Assembly: GCA_048013815.1 (NCBI GenBank)
Contig: CM106585.1
Coordinates: 10,974,001 to 11,038,000 of the forward strand
DNA length: 64,000 bases
DNA from: Setoptus koraiensis
Taxonomy: Eukaryota; Arthropoda
Direction of reading: 5' to 3'
The notes beneath the pieces are model-generated. The model did not search any database and had not been told where the DNA came from. It worked only from the letters and a program-made list of their open reading frames with translations. A program made the translations under genes and the position numbers. Shown here one piece after another: positions 24,262-37,332 of the stretch. The number at the start of each line of letters is the position of its first letter. Position 1 is the stretch's first letter.

Positions 24262-24573
24262 TATACTTTTCCGCTCTATTTTGCCCGAGTATTATAATGG
24301 TGTTTATCCATCAGATAAAATGGACTGTCTTTGTCTGCCAATGTGCATTTCGAAAAGGCGTGCTCAAGCAGAGTCGCTCACCTGGTCGGTGAAATTCGCG
24401 CCACCTAGGTAAGACTTCAAAAAAATTTGTATAGATCAGTCGTTTATCGACCGGCAATATCTGGATCAGTTCAACTTTACTAAACTTGCCTATTTTATTG
24501 TTTTTTAGTAACATGGCGTGCATCAATTGAAATACACTGTAACTTTACATTATATTCCTCAAGTGGAGGTACC

Positions 24574-25380
24574 TTAATTTTGGTTTGATACCTTCAAGTT
24601 CATCTGATCAAGAAGCTCGTTTTGCTGTTGTTGTTGCGTACTTCGCGCCCCAGGCACATAACCCGATCTTAACAGACTGTTTATCCTATCGATAGACTCG
24701 AGATCCTTGGCCTCTTCGAGCGCTGCTCTGGCCTCCTCGATGGCCCTCTGTTGTCTTTTCTCATGTGAGTCATAATCGTCAACTTCAACCATCTTCTCGG
24801 TGTAGTCGTCATCCTCTTGTTGGTCAGATATCGAAGAGAAGGCTTTTGATTTGATTCGCAATTTAGCCAGCAACGCTTGGCCTTCTTGTCCAGAGAATAG
24901 TTTATTGACTTCTTCGCGTTCCTTACTTTTGATTTTCTTGAAATCTAATAAACGCAGATGAGAGAGTTGGTGGATCACGTATTGTCGGTAATATTTTTTA
25001 GAGGCGACAGGATTATTTATCAAACTTAAAACTCTTAAATTGGTTAGTGTCATCAATGGGTCAATGTCTCCCAGCTCCTGAATATAATTATTGGTTAATA
25101 TTAGTCGCTCTACTTGTGGAATTGATTCATGTAATCCTTGAGATATTTGTGAGATCCTATTATTGTTTAGTAAGATGCATCTCAGACGAGGTAAAAGTGG
25201 AAAGTTTTCTAGTTTCCTGATATCATTGTCAGACAGATCAAAGCAGTCAAATTGATTGAGTGTGGCTCCCAGGTTTTCGATATTAGGTATCTTGAGTGAT
25301 CTGAGCCTCAGTTCTCTATCTGATGTGGCACGATTAGTATATTGATAGGAATTTTCGATGAGGTCAGGCGTGATTCGCAT
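24574..25380 (-). CDS. U2 small nuclear ribonucleoprotein A'
   Basis: Leucine-rich-repeat protein that, with U2B'', binds stem-loop IV of U2 snRNA in the spliceosome. It is 268 aa in one exon (human about 255). The start is the ATG at 25380 giving MRITPDLIENSYQYTN, which matches the family's LTAELIEQAAQYTN opening; the upstream in-frame codons are non-ATG. LRRs cover about residues 20-140, with diagnostic KIPNIENLGATLNQFD, DLSDNDIRKLENFPLLPRL, LLNNNRI, ELGDIDPL and NPVASKKYYRQYVI, followed by the LRR cap RLLDFKKIKSKER. The C-terminus holds an acidic patch, an EEARAALEEAKDLE helix, the family's LLRSGYVPGA block and a short Gln run. It is divergent with UBE3C across a 350 bp shared upstream region. 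Confidence 0.96.
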   Translation of the reverse strand: MRITPDLIENSYQYTNRATSDRELRLRSLKIPNIENLGATLNQFDCFDLSDNDIRKLENFPLLPRLRCILLNNNRISQISQGLHESIPQVERLILTNNYIQELGDIDPLMTLTNLRVLSLINNPVASKKYYRQYVIHQLSHLRLLDFKKIKSKEREEVNKLFSGQEGQALLAKLRIKSKAFSSISDQQEDDDYTEKMVEVDDYDSHEKRQQRAIEEARAALEEAKDLESIDRINSLLRSGYVPGARSTQQQQQNELLDQMNLKVSNQN

Positions 25381-25730
25381 TTTGATCTTAAGGTGACTGT
25401 TACACAAAAAGTTAATAAATTTAATGTTCTAAACCAGACCGTAATTAAAAATTAATGATCCCAACAATTAAATGTGGTTTGTATCTACTTTTCAGAGTGG
25501 GACCTTGAGAGCGAAATTCAAAAAAAAAATCTCGAGCCAAATATGCCTCAAAATGCATTACTAAAGCTTTATTTCAAATTTGACGCCGTACGCTTGTATA
25601 CTAGACTAGAAACCCCAACACATGTAATTACAGAATGATAATAATAATAAACTCGCAATTTTATCAGGCAGCTCTGTAAATTTTTATTATCTTTCGCCTC
25701 GAACTCTAACTACACAATCAAACTTTCATC
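25381..25730. promoter_or_regulatory. Shared divergent promoter, U2A' (-) and UBE3C (+)
   Basis: The two start codons are 350 bp apart and face away from each other, leaving one intergenic interval for both promoters and 5' UTRs. I see no consensus TATA box close enough to either gene to be convincing. The interval is AT-rich with A-tracts. Confidence 0.5.
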
Positions 25731-28700
25731 ATGGATCGTCGAAACCAGTTCAGCCTGGTAAAATCCCAGGCCAATTATTTATTTGAGGGTGACTTTCGAC
25801 GTAGACCGGCTCAAAATTTATCTGGAGCAAGCAGAAGCTTAGCCAGGATGGAATTACTTCAGCAAGCTGCAGAGCAAAGGAGAAGCAGGGAAGATAATCG
25901 ACGCAGAGAAAGTGCAGCCCTCATAATCCAATCATGTTGGAGAAAATACAGATCTAATAATGCTCATGTAAGTTAATTTGTTTTGAACCCCGTCTCTTTA
26001 TTTTCTTACAGACACTGTGACACAGCAATGTATCTTATCCAAATTTGCAGGGTTCGACCATGAGATCAAATTTTGACAATCTAGTCAATAAGGTGGGACG
26101 GCGGGGCATAACTGAGGAAGAACTAGAATCTGTTGTTCCAGCCTTCCTTATTTTCTTCAGAGCTTCGAAGGACCAGGATAGACTCATATGGATAAGTAAA
26201 AAGATCCTGATCGATCAAAAGCGTATCACTCAATTGTTACAAACCATGCATCACAGATGGCTCTACAGGATATGTAAACTGCTTCATCTAAATCTCAATT
26301 TATTAAATGAATCCTGCATTGGTAATAGACCCATTGCAACGCAATTACGTATCCTAGAAGTGTTTACGACGGAATCTATCTACACTCCCCCGAAGAACAA
26401 AACCAATGCGGACGACAACTCCGACTCAATGCAATTTGAACCTGAAAGTACTTCAATCTTACGACTATCAATGGTTTGGAGAATTCTGATAAAGAGTAAG
26501 CTATTTAGTATATTAAGGAAGCTAGTAGATCAACGTGTTCCGGTTCCATCCGAATCCACCATAAATCCGCCTACAGAACTTGCCCAATCTCTGGCTGAAT
26601 TGATTAGACATGCCCTGGATTGGCCATCTGCTGACCATCAGTCACGATGTTTGCTCATAGGCTCTTTCTTGGGAGAATTCTTTGCTGGCCCATTGAGCCC
26701 CCAAGTAGACCTGTTTTTCGCACCGTATCTTGCCTATCATATGCCTACGAATCTCAGAGCTATAAATTTGGTTAGTGTTTTGAGAGGACCCTTCCCTGAA
26801 ACAATAAGACTCTACACGGACGGCCAGGAGAAAATTTGGGATAGCGAAATGCTCGATCCCTCGGACAAACCATCATTTGAACCCTATCAACATCTAATTT
26901 GGATGTGTCACTCTTTCTTGAAACTAATCCATCGAAACGTTGCTAGACTCAGTGAGGACGATGCACACTCATACCTCCTTATTTTGAAGGCATTCATGGT
27001 GCCAGTTACATTTTTTTCAGAATTATCATTCATCAATCAGACCAACGACGATGATCCAGAAGAAGAATACTTTGAAGATACTACTGAAATGTCTGACGCT
27101 GTCTGGTCTTATTCTAGAAAACCAAGAGACCAAACTAATAACATAGATGAGGCAATATCAAGAATGATAAGCTCTCTAAATGAACCTAATCACGTGGATT
27201 TCTTGATCAATCTGATAGCACCAGCTAAGGATGTTGATAACAACGCGCGAAAGAATGTATCCTTCACTCAATCTTTCGATGCAATCGTCAAGATTTGCTA
27301 TCTTATGCTTACTCATGAACATCTTGCAGTATTCGAATGCCGCCTACTGTACACTTTGGCCTTCAGACCTACATTCTTGAGACAGCTTTGGAGATATATC
27401 CTTACCGCCGCTAGCCCTTGCTTATTTGGTAACCCTACGCCAGTATATTCTATGTTGGCCCGTGGGACCAATATTGGACCGGAAGTCTGGCCTCTTATAG
27501 TTCCTCATTTGAGCTTATTCTGTTCTTTGTTCAGTTATCTTTTGCCTACTTTAGATGACGAGGAATTTTACGAGATCAGTAAGAATGATTTGATACTCGA
27601 AGTAGCTGCCGGAAAGCAACGACATAATACAAATAAGCGTAATAGTTCCATGCCATTCAAAGTAAGCAACGAACTTGTCTTAATCTGCTCCACTTTACGT
27701 GATATATGTGTTGGTCTAGTTGAGATTACCTATCAAGATCAAAGACCGGGGTATATGAGAACAGCCGACTGGTCAAATCAAGATGTACACACCAAGTTAT
27801 TTTCTAGACGGGCTGAGGGCCTTTTTAGAACCATAGTGAGGCTCGTCAGACAGTTACATTTACGCGATTCCAGGCGCCAATTCTGTCCAGAAGGTATGTA
27901 TCTTTCACAATTCGTAATTTGAAAACTATCAATCTCTTCGTAGTATTCATGATTTTTTTTTTTTTTGAAAAAATGACACGAAATAATAAAATTTAGGTCA
28001 TTGGATTAGCCCAAGTGTGCAAATACCGCCTAGTAAAAGAATTGACTTTGAGGCTTGTATTAATTTCAGGAAAAGATTCTTCCGTTATGGAGCATTTAGG
28101 CACCTCACTAGGGAGGAGCTAGAAACGGAAGGTAACTATTTACATAATTTAAGATCTATTCAAATACTCTTCTTTTCTTATAAAAGTAAATCTAATATGA
28201 TGAATTGCTCTTGTTCGATCATGATTGAAAGGTCCCTCAATGGTTTCAAGTGATATTAGAACTGTGGTGATACTCCAAGAGATACCGTTTGTGGTATCAT
28301 TCCATGATCGTGTTCAAATACTTCATTGTCTAATGGCCAAAGACAAAAAATCACATTATACCGAAGCCTATCATTTTGGTTTACCCGGTTCAACTATTCA
28401 AGTCCAAATTAGACGTAATTATATTTATGAGGATGCTTTCGAGAAGTTGTCGACTATCAACCAACCAAACTTGAAGCCACCTCTTCGTGTTTCCCTAGTC
28501 AATGCAGTAGGATTAGATGAGGCTGGCATCGACGGGGGTGGATTATTCAAAGAATTTCTTGGAGAATTACTTAAAACAGGCTTTGATCCAAATAGAGGCT
28601 TTTTCCGGTCAACAAAAGATCAACTATTATACCCTAATCCATCTGCTAAAATTCTGTTTGCTTCGAGTAGTCAGGGATACGATCAGCATTATGAATTCCT

Positions 28701-29490
28701 CGGCAGGATGCTAGGAAAGGGTATATATGAGAAGATTATGATAGAACTTCCACTCGCAACATTCTTCCTAGCCAAACTATTAGCCCGCCATTCAGCATCT
28801 GATGTAGATATTCACAATCTAGCTTCATTAGACCCCGTATTGCACAAAAATCTAGTATATTTGAAAAATTATCAAGGTGATGTCGCAGACTTGGGACTGG
28901 ATTTCACGATTGCTAATAATGAGTTAGGCGAAAACGAGATTGTCGAGCTGAAACCTGGCGGCTCAAAGATCGCTGTTACTGCCCAAAATAAGATAGAATA
29001 CGTTCACTTAGTTGCTGATTATCGTCTCAACAAACAAATACGTACTCAATGCGCTGCATTTAAAAGAGGTTTGTCTCAATTGTTGGATATCCACTGGATT
29101 AGAATGTTTGATCCGAAAGAATTACAGATATTGATCTCTGGTACACCTACAGCGATAGACTTGGATGATTTGCGTAGAAACACACATTACGCTAATGGTT
29201 ACACGGACACAGACTCAGCAATAGAAATATTCTGGCGTGTCATAAAGCAATTTGAGGAAAACCAGAAGAGAAAATTGCTCAAATTTGTAACATCATGCTC
29301 GCTACCCCCTCTTCTAGGCTTCAAAGACTTGGTGCCTCAGTTTACCATAGCACCAACTGAACCAACTAGATTGCCATCTGCTTCTACTTGTATGAATTTG
29401 TTGAAGTTGCCTAGATGCGAGGACGAAGGTAGCATGAAATCAAAGATTAGCTATGCAATTGAATTTAATTCAGGATTTGAATTAAGTTGA
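25731..29490 (+). CDS. HECT-type E3 ubiquitin ligase UBE3C
   Basis: UBE3C associates with the 26S proteasome and extends ubiquitin chains, mainly K29 and K48 linked, on stalled substrates. CDS is join(25731..25967,26051..27893,27997..28131,28232..29490), 1157 aa (human 1083). Introns are 83, 103 and 100 bp, all GT-AG: CAT|GTAAGT, AAG|GTATGT and AAG|GTAACT donors, with acceptors TTGCAG, TTTAG and GAAAG. Residues 20-34 (GDFRRRPAQNLSGAS) match the family N-terminus, and an IQ motif lies at about 62-75 (SAALIIQSCWRKYR). The middle is the weakly conserved helical region. The HECT domain occupies exon 4, with RRNYIYEDAFEKLS, GLDEAGIDGGGLFKEF, FLGRMLGKGIYE and the catalytic Cys1125 in STCMNLLKLP; it ends in the invariant GFELS. 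An AATAAA follows at 29535-29540. Confidence 0.97.
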
Positions 29491-29534
29491 GCGTTTACAA
29501 TAACGTGTCACAACAAGAAACTTTGGAGCAATAT

Positions 29535-29540
29535 AATAAA
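29535..29540 (+). terminator. Polyadenylation signal of UBE3C
   Basis: AATAAA lies 45 bp after the UBE3C stop codon, the expected position for a short 3' UTR. Confidence 0.6.
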
Positions 29541-29806
29541 AACACTATAACAATTAAATTGATTGGGACATGGGTGTCATAGGCCGCACACCATGTACGT
29601 GTGATATCATAGTACCTTTAATGTAAACACCGATGCTGTTATATACAGTTTCCTAAAAGAAAAAGAGTCTGTATAAAAAAATATATAGATAGAGTTGTTT
29701 CTCACCAGACAGTACTATTGAACCGAGTGCGGTATTTGTTTTGTCTTCATCTTCCTTCACATTGTGTGTAAATGAAAAATAAATGCATGTACATTGTGTC
29801 CATATT

Positions 29807-30316
29807 CTATTCTTTTTTGACAGATGTCATTTCGGATGAAGGGAGTAGGTCAAGAGCGTCTCTGTTGGAGCTTGGCGAGGTTGGCTGTTTGTCGGCCTTC
29901 ATACCCTGGGTGGCTAGCATCTCTAGATCAAATGCCTTGCGTGATTTTTTGAGTTCTTCATTCATGAGTAGCAAGTCTTTTACACGGGCATGCTTCCTGG
30001 GGTCCCTTCTGACTAGATACATAATATCATCGACAGTTATCTTGCCCGATCGTCCTACCTCCATGGCTTTTCTTGTCATTTCTGTGATATATTTGATGAC
30101 TAAATCCTCTAGTAGGTCAACACTTTCAGTATAAGGGTTCCTATCGTCCCCAAATCCATACATCATACATCTGAGTTCCTTGCTGTATAATCTCGATCCA
30201 GTTGCAGGTGGTGGACCCATGACGTTTTCGTTTGTCGAGGCCATTGTGTTGGGCTGTTGTTGATTGCCGGTCTGCCTATTTGAGGTCTGTTGTTCGTTTT
30301 GTTGTTGGTTGTCCAT
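29807..30316 (-). CDS. TFIID subunit TAF13
   Basis: Histone-fold subunit of general transcription factor TFIID, pairing with TAF11. 169 aa (human 124). The histone fold is at about residues 43-125, with the near-invariant LYSKELRCMMYGFGDD, NPYTESVDLLEDLVI, FITEMT-like YITEMTRKAM, VDDIMYLVRRDPRKHARVKDLL and MNEELKKSRKAFD. The start is the ATG at 30316; the frame is closed by TAA four codons upstream, so no earlier ATG is possible without splicing. The extra length is a Gln/Asn-rich N-terminus (residues 4-23) and a Ser/Pro-rich tail. Single exon. It converges on UBE3C with 316 bp between stops. Confidence 0.96.
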   Translation of the reverse strand: MDNQQQNEQQTSNRQTGNQQQPNTMASTNENVMGPPPATGSRLYSKELRCMMYGFGDDRNPYTESVDLLEDLVIKYITEMTRKAMEVGRSGKITVDDIMYLVRRDPRKHARVKDLLLMNEELKKSRKAFDLEMLATQGMKADKQPTSPSSNRDALDLLPSSEMTSVKKE

Positions 30317-32136
30317 TCGTTTCAATTATTATTCTATTGTAAATGTAGCTACACGTGAAAGGCATTAACTAAACAAATATCAGCAAATCAACTGTTTGTA
30401 GCGATTTATTAAAACGATTTTGATTTTGACATGAGGCGCGTGAGTCCGAGGGGTCAAGTCACTTAAACTAACCCCAAACTTTATATACTAATATAATTAG
30501 TTTAATGGAAGTCTGGCCTCCGTCGACAATAAAATTGAGATGACCAGAATCATAATAAAATCAATCAAAACAAAAACACACGGTTTGTGCACAATGTGAG
30601 TAAAGCGAGTATTTGCACAAATTTAACAAAATACACCCGCACAGAACAAATCTTCAGAAGTTGCAGCGTGTTGTTAGGCGCGCAGAAAGCGCCGATTATA
30701 GATACTGTGCGTGTGGTGCACATTACTATTTGGCATACACATTCGGCGCATAGTGAACTTATCAACTCACCGGTATCGCCACCTTGCTCACCGGTCAGTT
30801 GGCGCCGCCAAGGTGAGACAGGTGAAATAGTAACGACAAGCAAAGGATTGTTGTGAATATATTAAATGTACATGTTCAAATCGATCAACATTAGCCGATC
30901 ACATATGTTTGGGTGGCACGTAGTCATGGGTCCGGTAGCGAGAGCAGAGCGCGTAGTGAGGCGGATTTATGGCGCGGCATTGAATTTTTCTGGCCGGATT
31001 CCGATCTCGTGACCGGACCAGACGGCTCCGTCCATCTCACCGTTTGTATGTCTAGCTGGTGTCAATGTTGCGCAATCTCACAGTGACCGGCTAGCCGGAG
31101 AGGTCGCATAGAGGCGCTTGCGCACTGCGTGTGATGTGTGTGTGTCTTTATGGCAATTTGTCGACAATGACTCTTCCCATCGGCACCAACTTTGGCCCCA
31201 ACTTTTGCTTCAAGATAATTGGAAAGTGCGTGGGCACCGGCACCAATGCACCAGCACAGGCAACAGCAACAACAACACCAGCAACAACAATATCATCAAG
31301 CAACAAGAACAACAATAAATGATAATAATTAAGCATTGGTCTATGTAGACACTTGCACTGTGTTTCCACCTTGATCGACATTTGTGAGTTTATTTATCGC
31401 TATCATTGCAAACACACGCGGCGCTTCAATGATAATATTAACGTGTAACGTCCAGGTTGTTTAGTTGTAATACAAACACAAGAATTGCGTCGCCAGATAG
31501 AATAGTTTAGAATGTACAAGTCAAATCAAAAGTTGACCATTGTATCAGTTGTATCAGTTTGTGTGGCCGCGGCCAAATGACGACGAAATTGAGCGTTGTG
31601 CTGAGTAGATCCAATTGATAGAAATTTGATAAATTCGCATAGGGTCGCATAGTCGCTAGTGGCAGTGAGCCGATCGCCACCGTGTTATTTGCCTAGCGCT
31701 GCTCGGGATAGTATTGGTGACAATTTGACAAGCACACATAACAAGTGAGACAAGCCCACACTGAACCAGGTGAATGGAATTGAGACAATTGGAATTAATT
31801 GAGACAATTTTGCGTAAAATTAGTCAGTTTTACTATTACTTGTTTGCCATTTGTAGCACCACGTACAGCGTTAGATGTGGCAACTTTTATCCGTTTATGT
31901 CTGACTGCATTCAATTGTTGTGGTTGTTGTCGCCAAACAGTGCGCTATTTATCTTTCTCCTTCAATAGTTCAATAATGGCCTAGTTACAGGTCGCAAACG
32001 CATACACACCTAGTGCTACATATAGTGAGACATAAATTATTTTTGTTTGATCGACCACTTGCAACATGATATATCCGCGCTACTAACAGACAAGCCAAGT
32101 ATACAAGTGGCAGTGGCTCAATCGGAGAGTATTCAT

Positions 32137-32194
32137 CAGCATCACCGTCAGCATCATTGTCAGCATCATCGTCAGCATCACCGTCAGCATCAGA
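32137..32194. repeat. 12 bp array
   Basis: About five units of CATCACCGTCAG / CATCATCGTCAG type; they encode an Asp/Ala or His/Gln repeat depending on strand. Confidence 0.85.
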
Positions 32195-33345
32195 CGCAAT
32201 CAATATTTTGTAGCAACAATATTGTGAGATAGAGAGTTGTTACCAAGATCAGCGCTTATCCAGGCACATTGAGTCTCAACACATAGAGCCCACTGACCTC
32301 TATGGAACGAGATTTGTTGTGAAGCCTTGCAACTCACGTACACACAACGCCAACAGCACGTCATATACACAAAACGAAGCGAAAACGTCTTGCCAAAATG
32401 GAGCAGCCCTCATGGCTGATAGCAAAAGCATTGTTTGTTTGTTTATCTGGAGCACACATAGGTGTTTGTGCATGAGGCTGGATCTCTCTTGTTAAAGTTG
32501 GACAATTGTTTGGTAGAACGTGCGTGCCAATCGAGCCAGTCTGGGCCATGCCAAACAAAATCAATATTGCTATTGAAGGATATATATATATATATAAGAC
32601 AGCACAAAACAGTTATCCAGTTCACCACTAACCAATAATTTGGCGCAACAAGCAACAACCAGCCAACAACGAGCATCGAGCGAATCTCATGAGTGCCAAG
32701 TTCCGTCTTCCGGTTTAATTGTAAACAAGTCGAACAAGCCAGATTCGGCCAGATTTGGCCAGATCTAGCTGAGATTTGGCTGAGTAGCAGTAGCAATATA
32801 TAGTAGCAATATCATATATATATATATTATATTAAAAGATATTATAATAATGGGTCAGCGGTGGCAGATAAATAACAATTGAAGAAGAGTTCATCACAAC
32901 ACACAATAGATTCGTCATTGTTGAGCTGAGTACATGCACCAAATTGAACTGATAGTATCTATTGGGGCGCCACAACATCAGGTTGTTGAGAAATTGTTTG
33001 TTGAATTGTGAGAGCGAGTGCGAGTTTTTAACAGCGAGTGTGCCAATTGTGGGCAAGTGTCGAAGTGGCCAAGCAAACAAGAATGAAAAAAGAACTCATT
33101 TCCAGAGGCATTTCTCAGCAGCAGCAGCAACAACAACAGCAACAGCGGCGCCAAATCGCACAACAACAAATTGTTAACAATCGACAAAGAAGCGACCAAG
33201 CAAACAGCGAAAGGAGCTAGCGACACAACGACACACGCGAACAATAATATTAATATTAATAATATACAATAAGAAGTTTTGCTTGTCGCAGCAGCGCCGG
33301 CTACATCGGCCCAACCAGCGACCAGCAACCAACAACCACAACTCA

Positions 33346-33410
33346 ACAACCAACAGCCACGACGCGACAACCAACAGCCACGACGCGACAACCAACAGCC
33401 ACGACTCGAC
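33346..33410. repeat. 21 bp minisatellite, three units
   Basis: Three nearly exact copies of a 21 bp unit beginning CAACCAACAGCCACGACGC. Confidence 0.85.
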
Positions 33411-34889
33411 AACGGCGCCAGCAAGCAGCCAAAAAACGAAAGAATTCAATTTAAATTGATTAGCCGCTAGCGTTGTCAGCGAAAAACAGGTGAGTGTCAG
33501 CCATATCTCGCATTTGTATCTGGCCCACAGTTATTGGGCGCACGTTGTTTTGTTGGCATGTTTCCACTTTGCCGGATGGCTGCTTGATGCAAACTGAAGC
33601 GCCAATTGGCCAGTTATAAAGTTGAGGAGGGGGGGGGCGCCCCCTTCAAAAGAGCACAGCTTGTTGCCCGACTTGTTTGTTATTTACTCTTTTGTTGTCG
33701 TTGTTGTCGCTGTTGTTGTTGTCGCTGTTGTTGTTGTTCCCATTTTGCGAAGAATTTTCTCTCTGTCCAAATTCTAATAAACGACACACAAGAATACATT
33801 TCTGTTGAGCTGTCATTTTTATTTTTATTACAACCATTGCCTCACTGCTACCACTACGCTGACACTTTATCTGTTGGCCTGCAACGGGACCGCACAAACG
33901 CACTCACGTAGTTGCATCACGACCAATGTCACTGTTGCTCGCTAACGGGCTGCTCTTAGGCGTCGCACAAGATAAATGTCGCCAGTCGATAACTAAAGTG
34001 AAAAGTGGCGCACCCACATAAAGAACACACAAGACAAGCTCTGGTGGGGCCCGGCGAGCTGGTTTTTATATGTTGCGCCGGTGCAAACGGGAGGCGCCTC
34101 GTTACAGCCGGCATTTGCGTGCGAGATTGGCCAACTCTTTCCGTTGGCCGTTCTCTGTGCGTTCTCTGGACGGTCTTCGGGCGTTCTCTGTGCGTTGTGT
34201 GGACGTTCTCTCGAGATTGTTCGGGCGCTGACGCGCTACACAGCCGCAACAGCAACACAATGTTTGTTATTAGGGCGCACCGGAAGTTGCAATTAGCGCT
34301 GGCTGCTTGAATTGCGTTGTCTGTTGAATTGGCACGCCGGGGCCGCTGCAATGGCACAGCGCACAGACAACGTGCGCTCGACAAAGTGGTGCTGTTGTTA
34401 TAATTGTGCATGCACTACGTGGGGCCCCACAACTGCGCAAATATGCAAGTTGGGCGCACACAAGGAAGCGCGCCTGTCACGAGGGCCCATACATTACATG
34501 GTGGTGCGCGATGCAGTGCGCCAGTCATAATTGATTAATTGTTTCTAGCTCGCTAGCGACGACACGACGAGCGTGGCCTTTACAAGGGCGGCTCGGTTAT
34601 GTAAGACGCGCTTTATGACACTGTTTATACGCACAATTCATAGCGGCACACACATGATGTATGAAATGACGGTGCCGGCACATGCACGCTCAAGTTGCTC
34701 GCGATCCCTTCGGCTCGAGTGTTGATATTGCTGGTTGTTGCACGTGGCAACATGGACGCTGCACGCGGCAACGTGGGCCGCCCATGATAGGCGACAGGCT
34801 GTGTTTTATCAACAGGGTGCAAGGGGCCAGATTGGTGGCGCTGAAAAAGTTTATTCTGGGCGCCCCCGATTGCCGGCGAGAGTCGCGAG

Positions 34890-34988
34890 GCGAGCGTCCC
34901 AAAAGCGAGCGTTTCGAAGCGAGCGTCCCGAAGCGAGCGTCTCGGAGCGAGCGTCCCGAAGCGAGCGTCTCGGAGCGAGCGTCTCGAA
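34890..34988. repeat. 14 bp minisatellite, seven units
   Basis: Seven tandem units alternate between GCGAGCGTCCCGAA and GCGAGCGTCTCGGA. The alternation suggests amplification as a 28 bp dimer. Confidence 0.9.
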
Positions 34989-37162
34989 TGCGCGCGCCAG
35001 CACGGGCCGCTGATCAAAGTTTAAACATGCCTTGTTGGCCCCCGCAACACGCAATGTTTGCGGACACGTTAGCGTTGTATTGTTTTTGGTGCGACGAAGC
35101 AGCTTCATTGTGACACTGTTAGCAGTGGCATTAGTTGGCACTCATTACTTAAGGAATTCTTTTCAGTTTTTCTTTCTTGGCCACTGTTTGCCAGACTGGG
35201 GCCTCGCACACCAAACTGGCGCTGGCACATGTGACAGTAATTCGTGCGGAGATGGCCCAAATAAACAGCCAACAGCGGATAATAAACAGCGAGCCAGCGC
35301 AAAAGTGAGAGTGCCTATACTCACAAGTGAGAGAAGCCAAACAAGCGAGCGAGCGGGCGCCCCAAAAGCCGGCAAGAGGCCACTTTTGTCACTTAGATGG
35401 AACAGCGACAACAAGGAATAAATTCCCACTATTACCAGGCACTTGTGCACTGTTTTTGTTGTGTGCGCTCTGTTTGAACAGTGTGCCTATTTGAACAGTG
35501 TGCCTATTTGAGCAGTGTGTGTGTGTGTGTGTGTGTTGAACACTGCATGTATTTAAGCGGCAACACGCACACGTACGCCGACAGCAACAACCGACAGCAA
35601 CAACCGACTCAACACCGGCTCGTGGCGCGCTTGATTTAGATAAAAAGTCGGCCAGCGCCATATTTTATCTATCATATTTTATCCGACTTGCCAGCTATCT
35701 TTGGTGGGCCCATTGTGCATTGTTTGCCATTGTTCTAGGCCCGCCAACTGGCGGCCGGCCGTTTGTTGACTCACTCTCCTCGTATCTCCGAATCTTTTCT
35801 TATCTCTGTCGCTCTCCGCGGGCCCCTGCTCGCCGAGCTCGCTCGCCAGCGAGTCGGCCGGCCACGTCTGGGCCCCTCTGGCCGGCGCACGTTTTGCGGG
35901 CCCTCGGACCGGCCAGATTCGCCGACTCGCCGCCAAGCCGCCGAGCCGCCGAGCGATGCGAGTGACTTGTTAGCTCGCCAGCGAGTCGGCAAGTCGGCCG
36001 GGCCATCTTGTTAAGCTCATATCGGCGCGCTTGTTGTGCGCCGGGCCCCAGCGAGTGGCGCGTCCCATCAAAACATCGCAACACTGGCCCACATAATCGG
36101 TGCAGAGGCGCCAAACAGCAAGCAGTCAAACAGTCCGACAGTCAATGCAACATATTAGATGCAGCCAGCGAGTGCCGGGGATAATTGGTTGTGGGGCGCT
36201 CGCCACTGTTGAATGGTGCTCAACTGATGGCAGTGCACCAGTGGCAATTACTAATTTACTACTAATTTAGCTGGTAGCAGCAGCCGCTGCCGCTATCATC
36301 GTGGTGCGCCTAATGTGACGGCCACTATGTGCTATTTGGCGGGTGCAGTGGCGATGTGCGATTGCACTCCATTCATCCAGTCTGTTGGAGTCGTTTCTTT
36401 TTCTTGTCCATGGGGTTCAAGCCATGGTTGTTCAGTGCCTCATACTCACCGCGCGAGCTGTTCATCATGGGCCCCCCAAATCGAGCCGCTGTCAGACGAA
36501 GAGCTGTGGCGCATCGCGGCCAATCGGCTGATTAAAATGGGGCCAGCATCGCACTCTGGCCGGCCCCATTGTGTTGCGCGCGACTTTATCCGGATAAACT
36601 CCCCACCAATCAAACACAATCTAGCTAGACAGCGAGAGCGCGTTGGCTGGCGCGCACTGACTTGATACTGACAACGTATTCATTATCTTGTCTCGCTCAC
36701 ATAATCTATCCAAGTCTGCATTGTCTACTCATACAAGGCACATGTGCATTGTTGTATATTGTTTATCACTACAGTGGCGCGATAATTACTCTTGTTGTTG
36801 TCGTCGTATATCGCACATGACTCACGTGATATGAGTTTGCGTATGAATGTGCGCCAGCATTTTCATCAAATCGGACAGCGCCGCTGACCGTTGAATCGAC
36901 GCGCCTCATTCATTGACCTCGGCCACTCGCCGAGCCCGATGAATGGGGCTTTTATGGGGCAATTAATGACAATTCATCAATTGCGCCAGTGATCGACAGT
37001 TGTGTTCGGTTGGGCCTCGTTCCGGTTGCGGTGGGCCCGTCGGAAAAACAGGAAATTTTCACGCGACTTCAATCGATTGAATACTGTCTCGGTATCGACC
37101 ATTGATTCGGTGATATCGGTGCCACGCGGCTACACGAGGTTCCCAGCCGAACAGCTGATCGA

Positions 37163-37196
37163 CTTTTGCGATCAGTCGCCTGACTGATCGCAAAAG
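37163..37196. repeat. Perfect 15 bp hairpin
   Basis: CTTTTGCGATCAGTC, a 4-base loop GCCT, then the exact reverse complement. The stem is not low complexity. Confidence 0.9.
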
Positions 37197-37332
37197 GCAA
37201 GAGGCGCAAGAGGCTCGCCACTGGCGAGCTTTACATGGCAAAAGTAGCGCAAAAGCTGCTAACTGTCGATGTCGTCATCTGAATCATCATTCATTGACCA
37301 CGCTACACAACAACCGATGATATTCGCGCCAC

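Noticed and set aside
24311-24526. 71-codon minus-strand frame between U2A' and PIGU
   Set aside because: It starts well within the 3' flank of U2A', contains no known motif, and overlaps the likely PIGU promoter and 5' UTR.
29570-29775. Minus-strand frame reading NTALGSIVLSG and, after a possible intron, ETVYNSIGVYIKG
   Set aside because: It lies in the 3' flank of TAF13 without a start codon, and the phase of the only good donor does not fit the following frame. I know no family with these blocks.
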